NCBI RefSeq assembly: GCF_000264455.2
Contig: NC_017956.1
Location: 2,091,501 to 2,155,500, forward strand
DNA: 64,000 nucleotides
DNA from: Tistrella mobilis KA081020-065
GTDB taxonomy: Bacteria > Pseudomonadota > Alphaproteobacteria > Tistrellales > Tistrellaceae
Direction of reading: 5' to 3'
The notes under the pieces were generated by a model that was not told the DNA's origin, made no database searches, and was given only the letters and a program-made list of their open reading frames with translations. Positions within the stretch are counted from its first letter, which is position 1, and each line of letters opens with the position of its first letter. Position numbers and translations under genes: made by a program. This document shows positions 19,386 through 28,530 of the stretch, in pieces.

Positions 19386-21977
19386 ATGTTCATGCAGCAT
19401 TGGAGCCCGCTGCTCCTGCCCTTGACGCAGAATCTGGGGGTGATCGCGCTTGCCGCCCTCGCTTTCGGCGCTTTCGGGCAAAGCCGCCTGCAACTGAGCC
19501 GGCTGACGCGCGGCATCGTGGTCGGCCTGATCTTTGCCGGCTCTGCGCTGATCTCGATGGCAATCCCTGTAGAGATCGCCCCCAATATCGCTTTCGACGG
19601 CAGGGCCGTGCTGGTTCTGCTGTCCGCGCCGTTCGGCGGCCCGGTGGCAACGCTGGTGGTTGGGGCCACGACGGTCACCTCACGGCTGCTGCAGGGCGGG
19701 CCGATCGCGATCCCCACGGCCCTGTCGCTGGTGGTGGTCAGCCTGATGTCGATGGGCTGGTGGGCCTTGCGGCGCAAGACCGGCATCCGGATGATTGATC
19801 TGTTCGTTGCCGGTGCCGTGGTGGGCGTGCCGGCGATGGTATTGATCGCAGCCATGCATGGCCTGATCCACGACGGTCTCCTGCTGAGACAGTTCGGTCC
19901 CCTTCTCGTCCTCAGCGGGATCGTGGCTACCGTGGTTCTGGGCGGGCTTTTGACGGTTGAACGCCGGCGCCTGACCGCCGAACGCGCCCTGACGTCGGAA
20001 CGACGGCGCTTTCAGGCCATCGCCGACAACGTGCCGGGCGCAATCCTGCAGATCCGCCTGGATCCGGATGGTGACATTGCGGTCCTTTACGCGGGCGCCG
20101 GCATCCGCAATCTGACCGGCGGCCTCTCCCCCGAGCTGATCCGTTCTGATCCGCGCCGGCTGGATGAAATGGCCCTCCGCGACGGCCAGCGCCTGCTGCC
20201 GGCCATCAAGGCCGCCATTCGCGGCGAGACCCCGCCCGGTTTCGGCCTGCCATTGCCCGGCCGCGACGGGGTAACGCGCTGGGTGCTGCTCTATGCGACC
20301 ACACCGCGCCCCTCGGCCGATGGCCGGCTGATCGCCGATGTGCTGGCGATCGACGGCACCGGCCTGCATCGCATCGAGGAGGATCTGCGGACCGCGCGTG
20401 CCTCGGCCGAACGCGCCAACGCCGCCAAATCAATGTTCCTGGCCAATATGAGCCACGAACTGCGCACGCCGATGACCGGGGTGCTGGGCATGCTCGACCT
20501 GCTGGCCGGCACCGATCTGGATGGCCGGCAGCGGCGGTGGATGACAGCGATGCGCCGGTCGGCCGAAGGGCTGATGACGCTGCTCAACGATATCCTGGAC
20601 CTCTCGAAGGTGGAGGCAGGGCGCCTGGTCCTGCACGAGGAACCGGTCGCCATCGGTCGGCTGCTGGACGATGTCGTCGGGCTGTTCGAAGGCCGGGCGT
20701 CGCAAAAAGGTATCAATCTGTCGATCCGCCGCGGTCCGGGCGTTCCTGAAACGGTGCTGGCTGATCCTATGCGCCTGCGGCAGGTGCTGATGAATCTGGT
20801 CGGCAATGCCATCAAGTTCACCGAGAACGGCTTCGTCGAGATCCGCGTCGACGGCAAGGGTGAGGGAGATCATCCTTCCTTTCTGTCCATCGCCGTCGCC
20901 GACACCGGCATCGGCATCGCCGCGGACGCGTTGGATGCAATCTTCCAGCCCTTTGTTCAGGCGGCGGATCGCTCTGGCGCCACCACTGCCCCAAGCGATT
21001 CGGCGCCCACGCCGGGCACCGGCCTGGGCCTTGCCATCTCGCGCCGGCTGACCGCGGCAATGGGCGGTGAGCTCACCGTCGACAGCCTGCCCGGCGTCGG
21101 GTCGGTCTTCACGATCACGCTGCCCTGTCGGGCCGGGAGCGGAGATGCAGCCACACGGAAAGCCGGCTCCCGTCCCCCGTCCCGGCCAAAGGACAGCGAG
21201 ACTGCCGGCACATTGGTGGCCGTCCCCGCTTTCAAAGGCCGCAGGCTCCTGATCGCCGAGGACAATCCCGTCAATCGGGAACTCCTGACCGAGGCTCTGC
21301 GGCGCATGGGCTTCGACGTGGCTGTCGCAGAAGACGGTGTGGCTGCCGTCGAGATGTCGGCCAAAGCCGCCTTCGATACCATTGTCATGGACATGCAGAT
21401 GCCACGGATGGATGGCGTCACGGCCACCCGTCGGATCCGCGCGCGCCCGGGAAGGGATGGCAAGGTCCCGATCCTGGCCTTGTCGGCCGACGCCATGCCG
21501 GAAAACCGCTCACGTTATCTGGACGCAGGGATCGACGCCTTCGTGGCAAAGCCGGTGAACTGGGGCGAACTGCGCGACACCCTGACAGGCCTGCTCGATG
21601 ACGGCCGGCCGCCCTCCGGGCCGGTTACGGAAAGCGAGCCATCCGGCGGCGCCGACAGGACGGCCCCGGTGCTCGACCCGGTACGGCGTGATGAGATTGA
21701 AAAGGCCCTCGGCACCGAACGCACCCGCGCCCTCTACGGCATGTTCGCCGAAAGTGCGGTCAACACCCATGAACAGATCGCCGCAGCCGCCACGGCAGGA
21801 GATGCGGATGCATGGCGCAGTGCCCTCCATGCCCTGAAGGGGCTGGCGGCCAATTACGGCTATCACCGTCTGGCCGCCGCCTGTGCGTCACTGGAGGTGG
21901 GCGCCCCGGATACGACCGCGGCATCCCGGCTGGAAGCCGAGGTCACGGCCGCACGGGAAACCGTGGCGGCCGGCTGA
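19386..21977 (+). CDS. hybrid sensor histidine kinase with 5TMR-LYT, PAS, REC and HPt domains
   Basis: 863 aa inner-membrane phosphorelay protein. Residues 1-195 are hydrophobic and resemble the 5TM LytS/YhcK sensor (VLVLLSAPFGGPVATLVVGA). A PAS-like domain covers about 205-330. The kinase core has H357 (NMSHELRTP), the N-box GNAIKFTENG and DTGIGI, then GTGLGLAISRRL. A receiver domain has acceptor D669 (IVMDMQMPRMDG) and KP near the end. The HPt domain has H815 (ALHALKGLAANYG). All four phosphotransfer steps are thus in one chain, but no output regulator is adjacent. It abuts the prepilin gene tail-to-tail with no gap. A role in controlling the pilus-like locus is only suggested by position. 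Confidence 0.92.
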   Translation: MFMQHWSPLLLPLTQNLGVIALAALAFGAFGQSRLQLSRLTRGIVVGLIFAGSALISMAIPVEIAPNIAFDGRAVLVLLSAPFGGPVATLVVGATTVTSRLLQGGPIAIPTALSLVVVSLMSMGWWALRRKTGIRMIDLFVAGAVVGVPAMVLIAAMHGLIHDGLLLRQFGPLLVLSGIVATVVLGGLLTVERRRLTAERALTSERRRFQAIADNVPGAILQIRLDPDGDIAVLYAGAGIRNLTGGLSPELIRSDPRRLDEMALRDGQRLLPAIKAAIRGETPPGFGLPLPGRDGVTRWVLLYATTPRPSADGRLIADVLAIDGTGLHRIEEDLRTARASAERANAAKSMFLANMSHELRTPMTGVLGMLDLLAGTDLDGRQRRWMTAMRRSAEGLMTLLNDILDLSKVEAGRLVLHEEPVAIGRLLDDVVGLFEGRASQKGINLSIRRGPGVPETVLADPMRLRQVLMNLVGNAIKFTENGFVEIRVDGKGEGDHPSFLSIAVADTGIGIAADALDAIFQPFVQAADRSGATTAPSDSAPTPGTGLGLAISRRLTAAMGGELTVDSLPGVGSVFTITLPCRAGSGDAATRKAGSRPPSRPKDSETAGTLVAVPAFKGRRLLIAEDNPVNRELLTEALRRMGFDVAVAEDGVAAVEMSAKAAFDTIVMDMQMPRMDGVTATRRIRARPGRDGKVPILALSADAMPENRSRYLDAGIDAFVAKPVNWGELRDTLTGLLDDGRPPSGPVTESEPSGGADRTAPVLDPVRRDEIEKALGTERTRALYGMFAESAVNTHEQIAAAATAGDADAWRSALHALKGLAANYGYHRLAAACASLEVGAPDTTAASRLEAEVTAARETVAAG

Positions 21978-22658
21978 TCATTCCCCCTGCCCCGACCCGA
22001 CGGCCGCAACCGGGCAATGGATGCCATGCATGCTTGTGAATGCCGGTTCCGCATAGGCCAGAATACGATCGTCGAACCTGTCGGGTCCTGAGGCGACAAT
22101 CGGGACGGTTGCGAAAATCGCATCGTCGTCGGCATTTTCCATCTCGGCGTCCGACGCGGCACCTGGTGCCCGCCCGCCTCCGGTCAGCCAGGCGCCGCCG
22201 CCCGGCCCGTGGGCCACAAGCAGCACCAGGGGATGGTGTGGGGTGGCCCCGTCCAGCGTCAGCGCATCGAAGCCGTCGGCCTGGCCGCACCAGTCCGTCA
22301 GATCCGCAGTCTGCGTCGCGCGGGCATCCACGGCATAGGTGAAGGGCCGCGACCAGCCGTCCTGGACGGCTGCCGCCGGCAACCCGAGGCTCGCGGCCGG
22401 AACCCGACCGGTTGCGGCGCCGCTGCAGACGATGTCCGCAACCCCGTCCGTATCGCTTGCAGGGCATGGCAAATGCCCGCTTCGGGCCAGTTCGGCCGCC
22501 AGAACGGCCATGACCGCCGCCATCCGTCGATCGGTCGCGGCCCCTCGTGCCGAGACGGTCTCCGCACGCAGGAGCGGCAGAACGCTGCCAAGTAGCAGAG
22601 CCAGCACGAATACGGCAACAGCAATTTCTACCAGGACGAAACCGTCTTCGGTATTCAC
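21978..22658 (-). CDS. prepilin-type N-terminal cleavage/methylation protein
   Basis: 226 aa from a GTG at 22658, giving the short leader MNTEDG before FVLVEIAVAVFVLALLLGS: glycine at -1 and E5 of the type IV pilin/pseudopilin signature. The globular part has LPCPASDTDGVADIVCSG and LGLPAAAVQDGWSRPFTYAV, seen in minor pilin-like proteins that carry a disulfide-capable Cys pair. The open frame reaches back to 23030, but the upstream part crosses an AT-rich intergenic zone and the start of the divergent ATPase gene; an ATG at 22763 is a weaker alternative. It would be processed by a prepilin peptidase, which is not in the window. Divergent from gspE and likely a minor pilin of that locus. Confidence 0.8.
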   Translation of the reverse strand: MNTEDGFVLVEIAVAVFVLALLLGSVLPLLRAETVSARGAATDRRMAAVMAVLAAELARSGHLPCPASDTDGVADIVCSGAATGRVPAASLGLPAAAVQDGWSRPFTYAVDARATQTADLTDWCGQADGFDALTLDGATPHHPLVLLVAHGPGGGAWLTGGGRAPGAASDAEMENADDDAIFATVPIVASGPDRFDDRILAYAEPAFTSMHGIHCPVAAVGSGQGE

Positions 22659-22799
22659 GCGTCTCAGGCGATTCAGACTCGACAAATCGTGACCCCTTGC
22701 GTATGCAATCTTTAAACGAGATGTACTTAGAAATAATGCATCTTGAACGATCTTGATCCACATCTTTTGGTTTAATTCTATAGGTAGTGGATTTTTATT

Positions 22800-24488
22800 A
22801 TGAACATGATCAACGGTAGCAAATCGGAGACTGGGGGACGAGATCTGGCCGATGCGCTGATGGCGCGTGGCCTGCTGACCGCAGATGCCGCCCGGCTGGT
22901 CCGGCGCGAGGCGGAGCGGCTTCCTGGCGGATCGCTGCTGCGTGCGATCGAACATATGGGGCTGGTCGACGAGGCCGATCTCGTCTCGGTACTGGCTGCG
23001 GAGTCGGGCCTGGCCGCCTGGCCGGGCCATCCGGTTCCGTCGGATTCAGCCGGGCTGTCAGCTGAGGCGCTGGTCACCGCCGGTGCCGTTCCGTTGGGTG
23101 TCGAACGGGGCGAGCTGCTTCTCGCAATGATTGATCCAGACGATCTCACGGCTGCGGAAACCATCCGCCGCCGGCTGGGCCATGCGGGGCAGCTGCGGCG
23201 CATGGTCATCGGGCGAACCGCCTTCGCCCGGCTGATCGGCCGGTTGCATCGCAATGATCCGATGATCGACGCCATGATCGCAGCAGCGGCCGGCAGCGGC
23301 ACCGCTCCCGGCCTGACGATCGCGGCCGAGCACATGCCCGAAGACCCGTTCCGCGACCGGCCGCCCGCCGATGCCGAAGAAAGCGCGGTGACACGTCTCG
23401 CCGACATGCTGATCGCCGCCGCCGTCCGGGCCGGCGCGTCCGATCTGCATCTCGATCCGGCGCCGGGACATCTGGGCATTCGCCTGCGAATCGATGGCGT
23501 GCTGACCCCGTTCCGCCTGCTGGATGCCGCCATCGCCTCAGGGCTCGTCACCCGTTTCAAGGTGTTGGCGGGGCTGGATGCCGTCGTCACCCTTCGCCCG
23601 CAGGACGGGCGGATCACCAGAAAAATCGACGGCCTGGCGGTGGAAATCCGCATCGCGACCCATCCCACCGTTCACGGCGAGGCCGTGGTTCTCAGGCTGC
23701 TGGATGCCGACCGCCGGTTGCGCCAGCTCGACGGTCTGGGTCTGACGTCGCGCATCGTCGAGGGGCTGCGCCATATCGCCCGCCGGCCCGACGGGATCGT
23801 GGTGGTCGCGGGCCCCACCGGCAGCGGCAAGAGCACGACCCTGCGCGCCTTGACCGGCCTGATAGACCGCCGACGCCTTGCGGTCGCCACGCTGGAGGAT
23901 CCGGTGGAATATCCGCTGGACGGCATTCGCCAGACCGACCTGTCGCGTCTGCCGGAGTTGAGCTTCGCCGACGGCATCCGCTCGCTGATGCGCCAGGATC
24001 CCGACGTGCTGCTGATCGGTGAAATGCGCGACGAGACCACCGCCGCCATGGCCTATCGTGCCGCCGTCACCGGCCACCGGGTGTACACCACACTGCATGC
24101 GGGCGATGCCCTGGGCACCATCGACCGGCTGCGCGATCTGGGACTTGCACCGCGTCGCCTGGCGGGTGTTCTGGCGGCCATCCTGGTCCAGCGGCTGGTG
24201 CGACGGCTGTGCCCGGACTGCGCGCCCGGGCCGGGCATCGCCGGCCGCGGCTGTCCGGCCTGCGGCTTCACCGGCTTTCGTGGCCGGATACCGATCGCCG
24301 AACTGCTGATCCCCGACGACGCCTTCGACGATCTGCTTGCCGGGGATGCCGCACGCCCGCACCTGGCCGCACATCTCAGCCGATGCGGTCATCACAGCCT
24401 GCTGGCCGATGCCCGAGAGGTCGAGCGGCGCGGCCTCAGCACCCGCGACGAAATCGAGGCGGTGGTGGGACCGCTGGACCGGCCATGA
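22800..24488 (+). CDS. gspE: GspE/PilB-family assembly ATPase
   Basis: 562 aa. This hexameric ATPase powers pilin or pseudopilin polymerisation at the cytoplasmic face. An N-terminal N1/MshEN-like domain spans about 1-160, an N2 domain follows, then Walker A GPTGSGKST at 338-346, the Asp box TLEDPVEY, Walker B LLIGEMRD and the His box TTLHAGDALGTIDRL. Near the C-terminus the tetracysteine zinc motif CPDC...CPAC is intact, typical of GspE/PilB and absent from PilT. The start is weakly supported: AGGTAGTGG lies before the ATG at 22800, with a second ATG two codons later. First gene of a tightly overlapping operon; its stop overlaps gspF by 4 bases. Confidence 0.93.
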   Translation: MNMINGSKSETGGRDLADALMARGLLTADAARLVRREAERLPGGSLLRAIEHMGLVDEADLVSVLAAESGLAAWPGHPVPSDSAGLSAEALVTAGAVPLGVERGELLLAMIDPDDLTAAETIRRRLGHAGQLRRMVIGRTAFARLIGRLHRNDPMIDAMIAAAAGSGTAPGLTIAAEHMPEDPFRDRPPADAEESAVTRLADMLIAAAVRAGASDLHLDPAPGHLGIRLRIDGVLTPFRLLDAAIASGLVTRFKVLAGLDAVVTLRPQDGRITRKIDGLAVEIRIATHPTVHGEAVVLRLLDADRRLRQLDGLGLTSRIVEGLRHIARRPDGIVVVAGPTGSGKSTTLRALTGLIDRRRLAVATLEDPVEYPLDGIRQTDLSRLPELSFADGIRSLMRQDPDVLLIGEMRDETTAAMAYRAAVTGHRVYTTLHAGDALGTIDRLRDLGLAPRRLAGVLAAILVQRLVRRLCPDCAPGPGIAGRGCPACGFTGFRGRIPIAELLIPDDAFDDLLAGDAARPHLAAHLSRCGHHSLLADAREVERRGLSTRDEIEAVVGPLDRP

Positions 24489-25780
24489 TCAATCGTTCCG
24501 ATCCCGCCCGGCCCATGATGCGACTGCCGACGGCAGACACGCCGGATGCCGTCTTGCGGCGCTGGCGGTTCCGCGCGGTCGACGCCGATGGCAACCTGTT
24601 CCATGGCCGCATTCTGGCCGGTGATGTCGACGCGGCCCTCGGTCAGCTGGAGGCGCGCGGGCTCGATCCGCTCTCGATCCGTCCCGTTCGGGAGGGTCTG
24701 TCCCGGTTGTGGCAAGGGCTTACCCGTTCCGGCAGCCTGGTGGCGGGCCCGGCCGAACGTCATGCAGCACTCGCCGAAGCCTGGTCTGCGGCGGGCCTGC
24801 ATCTGGCAGCCGCGCGCGATCTGCCGGCAGCGCTGGATGCCGCGGCGCAGGGCGGTATTTCCCGCGCAGCTGCAAAAGGCTTCGCCGGTATGGCTGCAGC
24901 CATCCGCGCCGGGCAGAGCCCGGCCGAGGCGGCGACCGAAGCCGGACGGGATCTCGGGCCCGTGGCTGCGGCGGTCTTTGCGGTCGCCGCGCGCACCGGA
25001 CGGCTGGCGCCGGCGATCGACGATCTTGCCCATCATCACGAGACCGAAGCCGCCATCCATGCCCGGATCGCCCGGGCGCTGCGTTATCCGATCGTGCTGG
25101 CCGTCACCACCTTCGCCTCTCTCGTCGCCCTCATCGGCGGTGCGCTGCCTGAACTTGCCGGGCTGATGGCCGAACTCGGTGTTGCAGGCGACGACCCGAC
25201 GCTGCAATTGGCAATCGCAATCGGCGCCGCTCCAGCTCTGGCCATCGGGGTCATCATCGGCCTGCCGGCAGCACTGGTAGCCGGGCTGCTGATCGCCCGC
25301 CGGCATCCGGCCGTTGCCCGGCTGCTGGACCGCTGGACACCGATCGTCCGGCTGCGCCATCAACTGGCGGCGGCACGCAGCCTGCGCGCCCTGATCCTGG
25401 CCGCCGAGGCCGGGGCACCGGTCACAGAGGCGCTGGACCTGGCGGCGATCGGCGCCGCAGATGCCGAACTTGCCCGGCAGCTCGGCAATGTCCGCCGCCT
25501 GATCATTCGTGGGGTTCCGCCGGCAGAGGCCTTCACCCTGCTCGAACCCTGGCCCGCCGTCGCCCAGGCACCGCTGGTTGCGGGTGCGGCAGCCGGTCGG
25601 CTGCCCGACGCCGCCCGCAGCGCGTCCCGCGCCCTGGACCGCAGCATCGAACGCTCGGTCGATCGGCTGACTGCCCTCCTGGAGCCTGCCCTGGTCATGT
25701 TTCTGGCACTGGTCGTCGCCGGCATCGGCCGGCTGGTGCTGGGTGCGCTGTATTCCGGGCTGGCCGAGGTCGGTGGATGA
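24485..25780 (+). CDS. gspF: GspF/PilC-family inner-membrane platform protein
   Basis: 431 aa from the ATG at 24485, which overlaps the gspE stop (ATGA). The N-terminus WRFRAVDADGNLFHGRILAGDVDAA is the usual GspF beginning and is followed by two GspF domains, each ending in membrane helices (about 210-250 and the last 30 residues, LLEPALVMFLALVVAGIGRLVLG). In the family the protein anchors the ATPase and feeds pilins into the growing fibre. The first GspF domain (about 100-225) is rich in Ala and less conserved. ATGA overlap with the next gene. Confidence 0.9.
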   Translation: MINRSDPARPMMRLPTADTPDAVLRRWRFRAVDADGNLFHGRILAGDVDAALGQLEARGLDPLSIRPVREGLSRLWQGLTRSGSLVAGPAERHAALAEAWSAAGLHLAAARDLPAALDAAAQGGISRAAAKGFAGMAAAIRAGQSPAEAATEAGRDLGPVAAAVFAVAARTGRLAPAIDDLAHHHETEAAIHARIARALRYPIVLAVTTFASLVALIGGALPELAGLMAELGVAGDDPTLQLAIAIGAAPALAIGVIIGLPAALVAGLLIARRHPAVARLLDRWTPIVRLRHQLAAARSLRALILAAEAGAPVTEALDLAAIGAADAELARQLGNVRRLIIRGVPPAEAFTLLEPWPAVAQAPLVAGAAAGRLPDAARSASRALDRSIERSVDRLTALLEPALVMFLALVVAGIGRLVLGALYSGLAEVGG

Positions 25781-26568
25781 GACTGCGCACGTCCTCTCCG
25801 CCCCGCCGGGTTCTGCTGCTCGATCGTGACCGCCGGCTCTGGGTGGCAACACGGGGCGCCAACGATATCACCCTCCGCCCGGGCCCGGAAACGCCGGCCG
25901 CCTGGCGCGCCCTGGCCGCAACGGGGCGCCGCGAGGGGCTGCGTCGTACGCTGCCGTTGATCGTTGAAGACGACCGGCCACGGGTCGCAACCATTGCCCT
26001 GCCCCGGCTGGGGCAGCGGATTCGCCGGCAGATCGAAGCCCGCCGCGTCATCGCCGCTGCAGGCGAACTCGGCCTTGATCGCGGCTTCGTCGCCATCCGG
26101 CCCCTGCCGCCCGACGGCGGAGCGGGCGGTGGCGGTATGGGCCGTGGCGCTTTGGGAATCGATCCGTCCCGACGGCCGGACAGGCTGGCACTCGCCTTCG
26201 TCCCTGCCTCGGCAGAAGTTGAGGCCTGCACCAGGTCGGCGGCAATTGCCGGGCTGCATCTTCGGCCGCTGCCCCCGGTGCTGACAGCCGCAATGGCCCT
26301 GGCAAAAAGTCACCATGCGCAGTGGCTGGCCCTGCACGTACCGGTGCCGTCCGATCAGCCGTCCGGCGATGCAATCGATCAGATCCTTTGCGAAGCCGGT
26401 TTGCCGGTCTTCTCCAGCCGCCGCCCGCTTTCGGGCCTCACCCCCGTCGAAGCCGCCCTGGACGGGAGCCGGGCAGTCCGTCGCCACCTGCATCGGCATC
26501 ACACCACTCCCGATCTGATCACGCTGCTGATCGACGACCATGGACCACTGATCCACCCCCTCCCCTGA
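25777..26568 (+). CDS. PilM/GspL-like hypothetical protein of the pilus locus
   Basis: 263 aa; no family is recognised with certainty. It starts with RRVLLLDRDRRLWVATR, which could be the first strand of an actin-like fold as in PilM or the cytoplasmic part of GspL, and it sits exactly where those proteins sit (after gspF, before PilN/PilO-like genes). There is no membrane helix. The glycine-rich stretch GGAGGGGMGRGALG (about residues 114-127) is probably a loop. The start overlaps the gspF stop (ATGA). Role is inferred from position only. Confidence 0.6.
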   Translation: MRLRTSSPPRRVLLLDRDRRLWVATRGANDITLRPGPETPAAWRALAATGRREGLRRTLPLIVEDDRPRVATIALPRLGQRIRRQIEARRVIAAAGELGLDRGFVAIRPLPPDGGAGGGGMGRGALGIDPSRRPDRLALAFVPASAEVEACTRSAAIAGLHLRPLPPVLTAAMALAKSHHAQWLALHVPVPSDQPSGDAIDQILCEAGLPVFSSRRPLSGLTPVEAALDGSRAVRRHLHRHHTTPDLITLLIDDHGPLIHPLP

Positions 26569-26614
26569 CGGGGAGGAGACAGAGCTGCGCCATCATCGGC
26601 CGCCGGTCGTCGCC

Positions 26615-27295
26615 ATGCCAGTCGCCGCGATGTCCGGCCCCACCAGCCCGGACAGAGGTCGTCAGCCGGGGCCGCTCACCCGTCTGGCCCTCGCAGCCCT
26701 GCTTGACGAGGCCCCACCGTTGCGCATCCGGACCTTCGGGCCGATGTCTGCCTCCGGCACGGTCGCTGCCCGGCCCTGGCGTGATCAGCCGATCCGCAGC
26801 CGGAATCTGGCCGGGCTGGCGGCCGCTGGCCTGCTGTTTGCCGCCCTGATCCTGCCCGGCCTGCAGGCCGCCGGTCTGGTGGACGAGGCGATGGTTGCCG
26901 CCCAGCGCAACCTTATGCTCGCCACGGGACTCGATCTGCGCGCGGCAGCGGCCGGCGGCACCGATCCCGGCCGTCTGGCCGCGGGCATGCGCGTTGCCTC
27001 TGCCCTGGGTGGACTTGTCGCCATGGAACAGGCGGCGCCGGTGGACCTGCTCTGCGTGCTCGACCGCCTGGCGGTGCTGAGGCCTGAAGGCTTGGCCATC
27101 ACGGGGCTGGATCATCGACGCGACGGGACCGGCCCGGAGGCCGGCCGGCTGACGCTCGAGATCGAGATCGCCCGCAGCGATGCCGCGGCGGCCGATGCCC
27201 TGCGACAGCGTTTTGCCGAAACCGTCGCGACCGCCGGGCTGGGCATGACCACGATTGCCGACCCGCCCCCGCCCCGGGCGGCCGCCCGCCCCTGA
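26615..27295 (+). CDS. PilN/GspL-M-like bitopic membrane protein
   Basis: 226 aa with a cytoplasmic N-terminus, one membrane helix (LAGLAAAGLLFAALILPGLQAAGLV, about residues 65-90) and a periplasmic part with the ferredoxin-like pattern of PilN/GspL C-terminal domains (LDRLAVLRPEGLAITGLDHRR followed by LTLEIEIARSDAAAADALRQ). The ATG at 26615 has no good ribosome site; GGGGAGGAG at 26570-26578 lies too far upstream for it and the frame is open back to there, so the true start could be a non-ATG codon around 26585. Identity is structural guesswork supported by operon order. Confidence 0.6.
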   Translation: MPVAAMSGPTSPDRGRQPGPLTRLALAALLDEAPPLRIRTFGPMSASGTVAARPWRDQPIRSRNLAGLAAAGLLFAALILPGLQAAGLVDEAMVAAQRNLMLATGLDLRAAAAGGTDPGRLAAGMRVASALGGLVAMEQAAPVDLLCVLDRLAVLRPEGLAITGLDHRRDGTGPEAGRLTLEIEIARSDAAAADALRQRFAETVATAGLGMTTIADPPPPRAAARP

Positions 27296-27489
27296 CCCGC
27301 CAGGCTCCGGCACTCAGTGGCGGCGACACGGACCCTGCCGGGAACACGGCCCCCGAAGGCGGCCCGTTCCGCGGCCAGCTGATCCTGACCCCCCTTCCGG
27401 CCGATGCCGGCAGATCAGGTACGGCCTGCAGGCCGCGGCTTTCCGCCCGACGCTTCCGACGGCATGCCGCCCGGCGCGAGCCCGCGGCC

Positions 27490-28530
27490 ATGGACAAAGA
27501 TCCCGCTGGCCGCCTGGCCGTGCGCGTGCCCCGGCTGGCGGCTCTGGCCCTGGGCTGCCTGGCCGTGATCGCCGCAGATCTGACGATGGCACTGGAGGTG
27601 GAACGGGTACGGGCGCATGCCGAAGATCTGGCCCGGACCGCCGAGGCGGCACGGGGGCGTTTCCGGCAGGCCGAAGCCGCGGCCTGGCGGCTGGATCAGG
27701 GAGTGGCGCGGCTTGTCTCGGATCCGCGGCCACTCTTCACACCGCCGGCGCCGGGCCCGTTGCTCCGGCAGCTGCATGATCTGGCCATGGCGGCCGGCAT
27801 CGGAACCGTCCGCCTGTCGCTCAGCGACGCCCCGGCGGAGGCGGTCGCACCACGGCCGGCAGATCGTCGGCTGCCGCATCCGCCCGCGGCGGAGGCTCTG
27901 CCCCGGCTCAGGCCGGTTCTGGTCATCGCCGAACTGACCGCGCCGTCGGATGCCGAAATCCGTGCCGGGCTTGCGGCCATGCGGGCCGCACTGCCGGGCC
28001 GCGCCGTGATCGACCGTCTGGATCTGGCCGATCGCCCGGATGAAGGCCGGGCGGATGCCCAGGCGGTGTTGCGTTTCACCACCATCGATCCGGGCAGCCT
28101 GCCACCCCTGCCCGACGGCCAGGCCATGGACCCACTGACCCCTCTCCTTACCCGCCACAACCTTGCGGCGCCCGCCATCCCGCCGGACCCGCCTGGAACC
28201 GTTGTCGCCCTTGCCCTGGAGCCGTCGGAGCACCGCCGCCGCCTGAGCAGCCCGGACCGACCGACCGCGGCTGAGCCGCCTGCGGTCGCACGCCGGATCA
28301 AGCTTGACGGCATTGCACGTGGACCGGGATCGGACTGGCGGGTCTGGATCAACGGCCGGCGGATTGAAATGGCGGAGCCGGCCCGTCCCGGCGAGCCCGT
28401 CGTCGAAGCGGTTGGCCGGGACACCGTCAGCATCCGCCTGGCGGAAGGCAGGAGCACGGTCTCTCTCGCCCTGGGGCGGGAGATCTGTCTCGGCATCGAC
28501 GGCATCCTGCCCGACGAGGTCTGTCCATGA
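27490..28530 (+). CDS. PilO/PilP-like (GspM/GspC-like) bitopic membrane protein
   Basis: 346 aa. One membrane helix (LAALALGCLAVIAADLTMAL, about residues 15-35) is followed by a helical stretch (VRAHAEDLARTAEAARGRFRQ) as in PilO/GspM, a central domain, a proline-rich linker and a C-terminal small beta domain (IKLDGIARGPGSDWRVWING, RIEMAEPARPGEPVVEAVGR) like PilP or the GspC homology region that binds the secretin. This looks like PilO and PilP joined in one chain. The frame is open about 66 codons upstream without ATG, GTG or TTG, so the N-terminus is uncertain. It overlaps the secretin start by 4 bases (ATGA). Confidence 0.62.
   Translation: MDKDPAGRLAVRVPRLAALALGCLAVIAADLTMALEVERVRAHAEDLARTAEAARGRFRQAEAAAWRLDQGVARLVSDPRPLFTPPAPGPLLRQLHDLAMAAGIGTVRLSLSDAPAEAVAPRPADRRLPHPPAAEALPRLRPVLVIAELTAPSDAEIRAGLAAMRAALPGRAVIDRLDLADRPDEGRADAQAVLRFTTIDPGSLPPLPDGQAMDPLTPLLTRHNLAAPAIPPDPPGTVVALALEPSEHRRRLSSPDRPTAAEPPAVARRIKLDGIARGPGSDWRVWINGRRIEMAEPARPGEPVVEAVGRDTVSIRLAEGRSTVSLALGREICLGIDGILPDEVCP

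Noticed and set aside
23538-26556. Long minus-strand frames opposite gspE, gspF and the PilM-like gene
   Set aside because: Shadow frames; the + strand has Walker and GspF motifs and tight ATGA overlaps.
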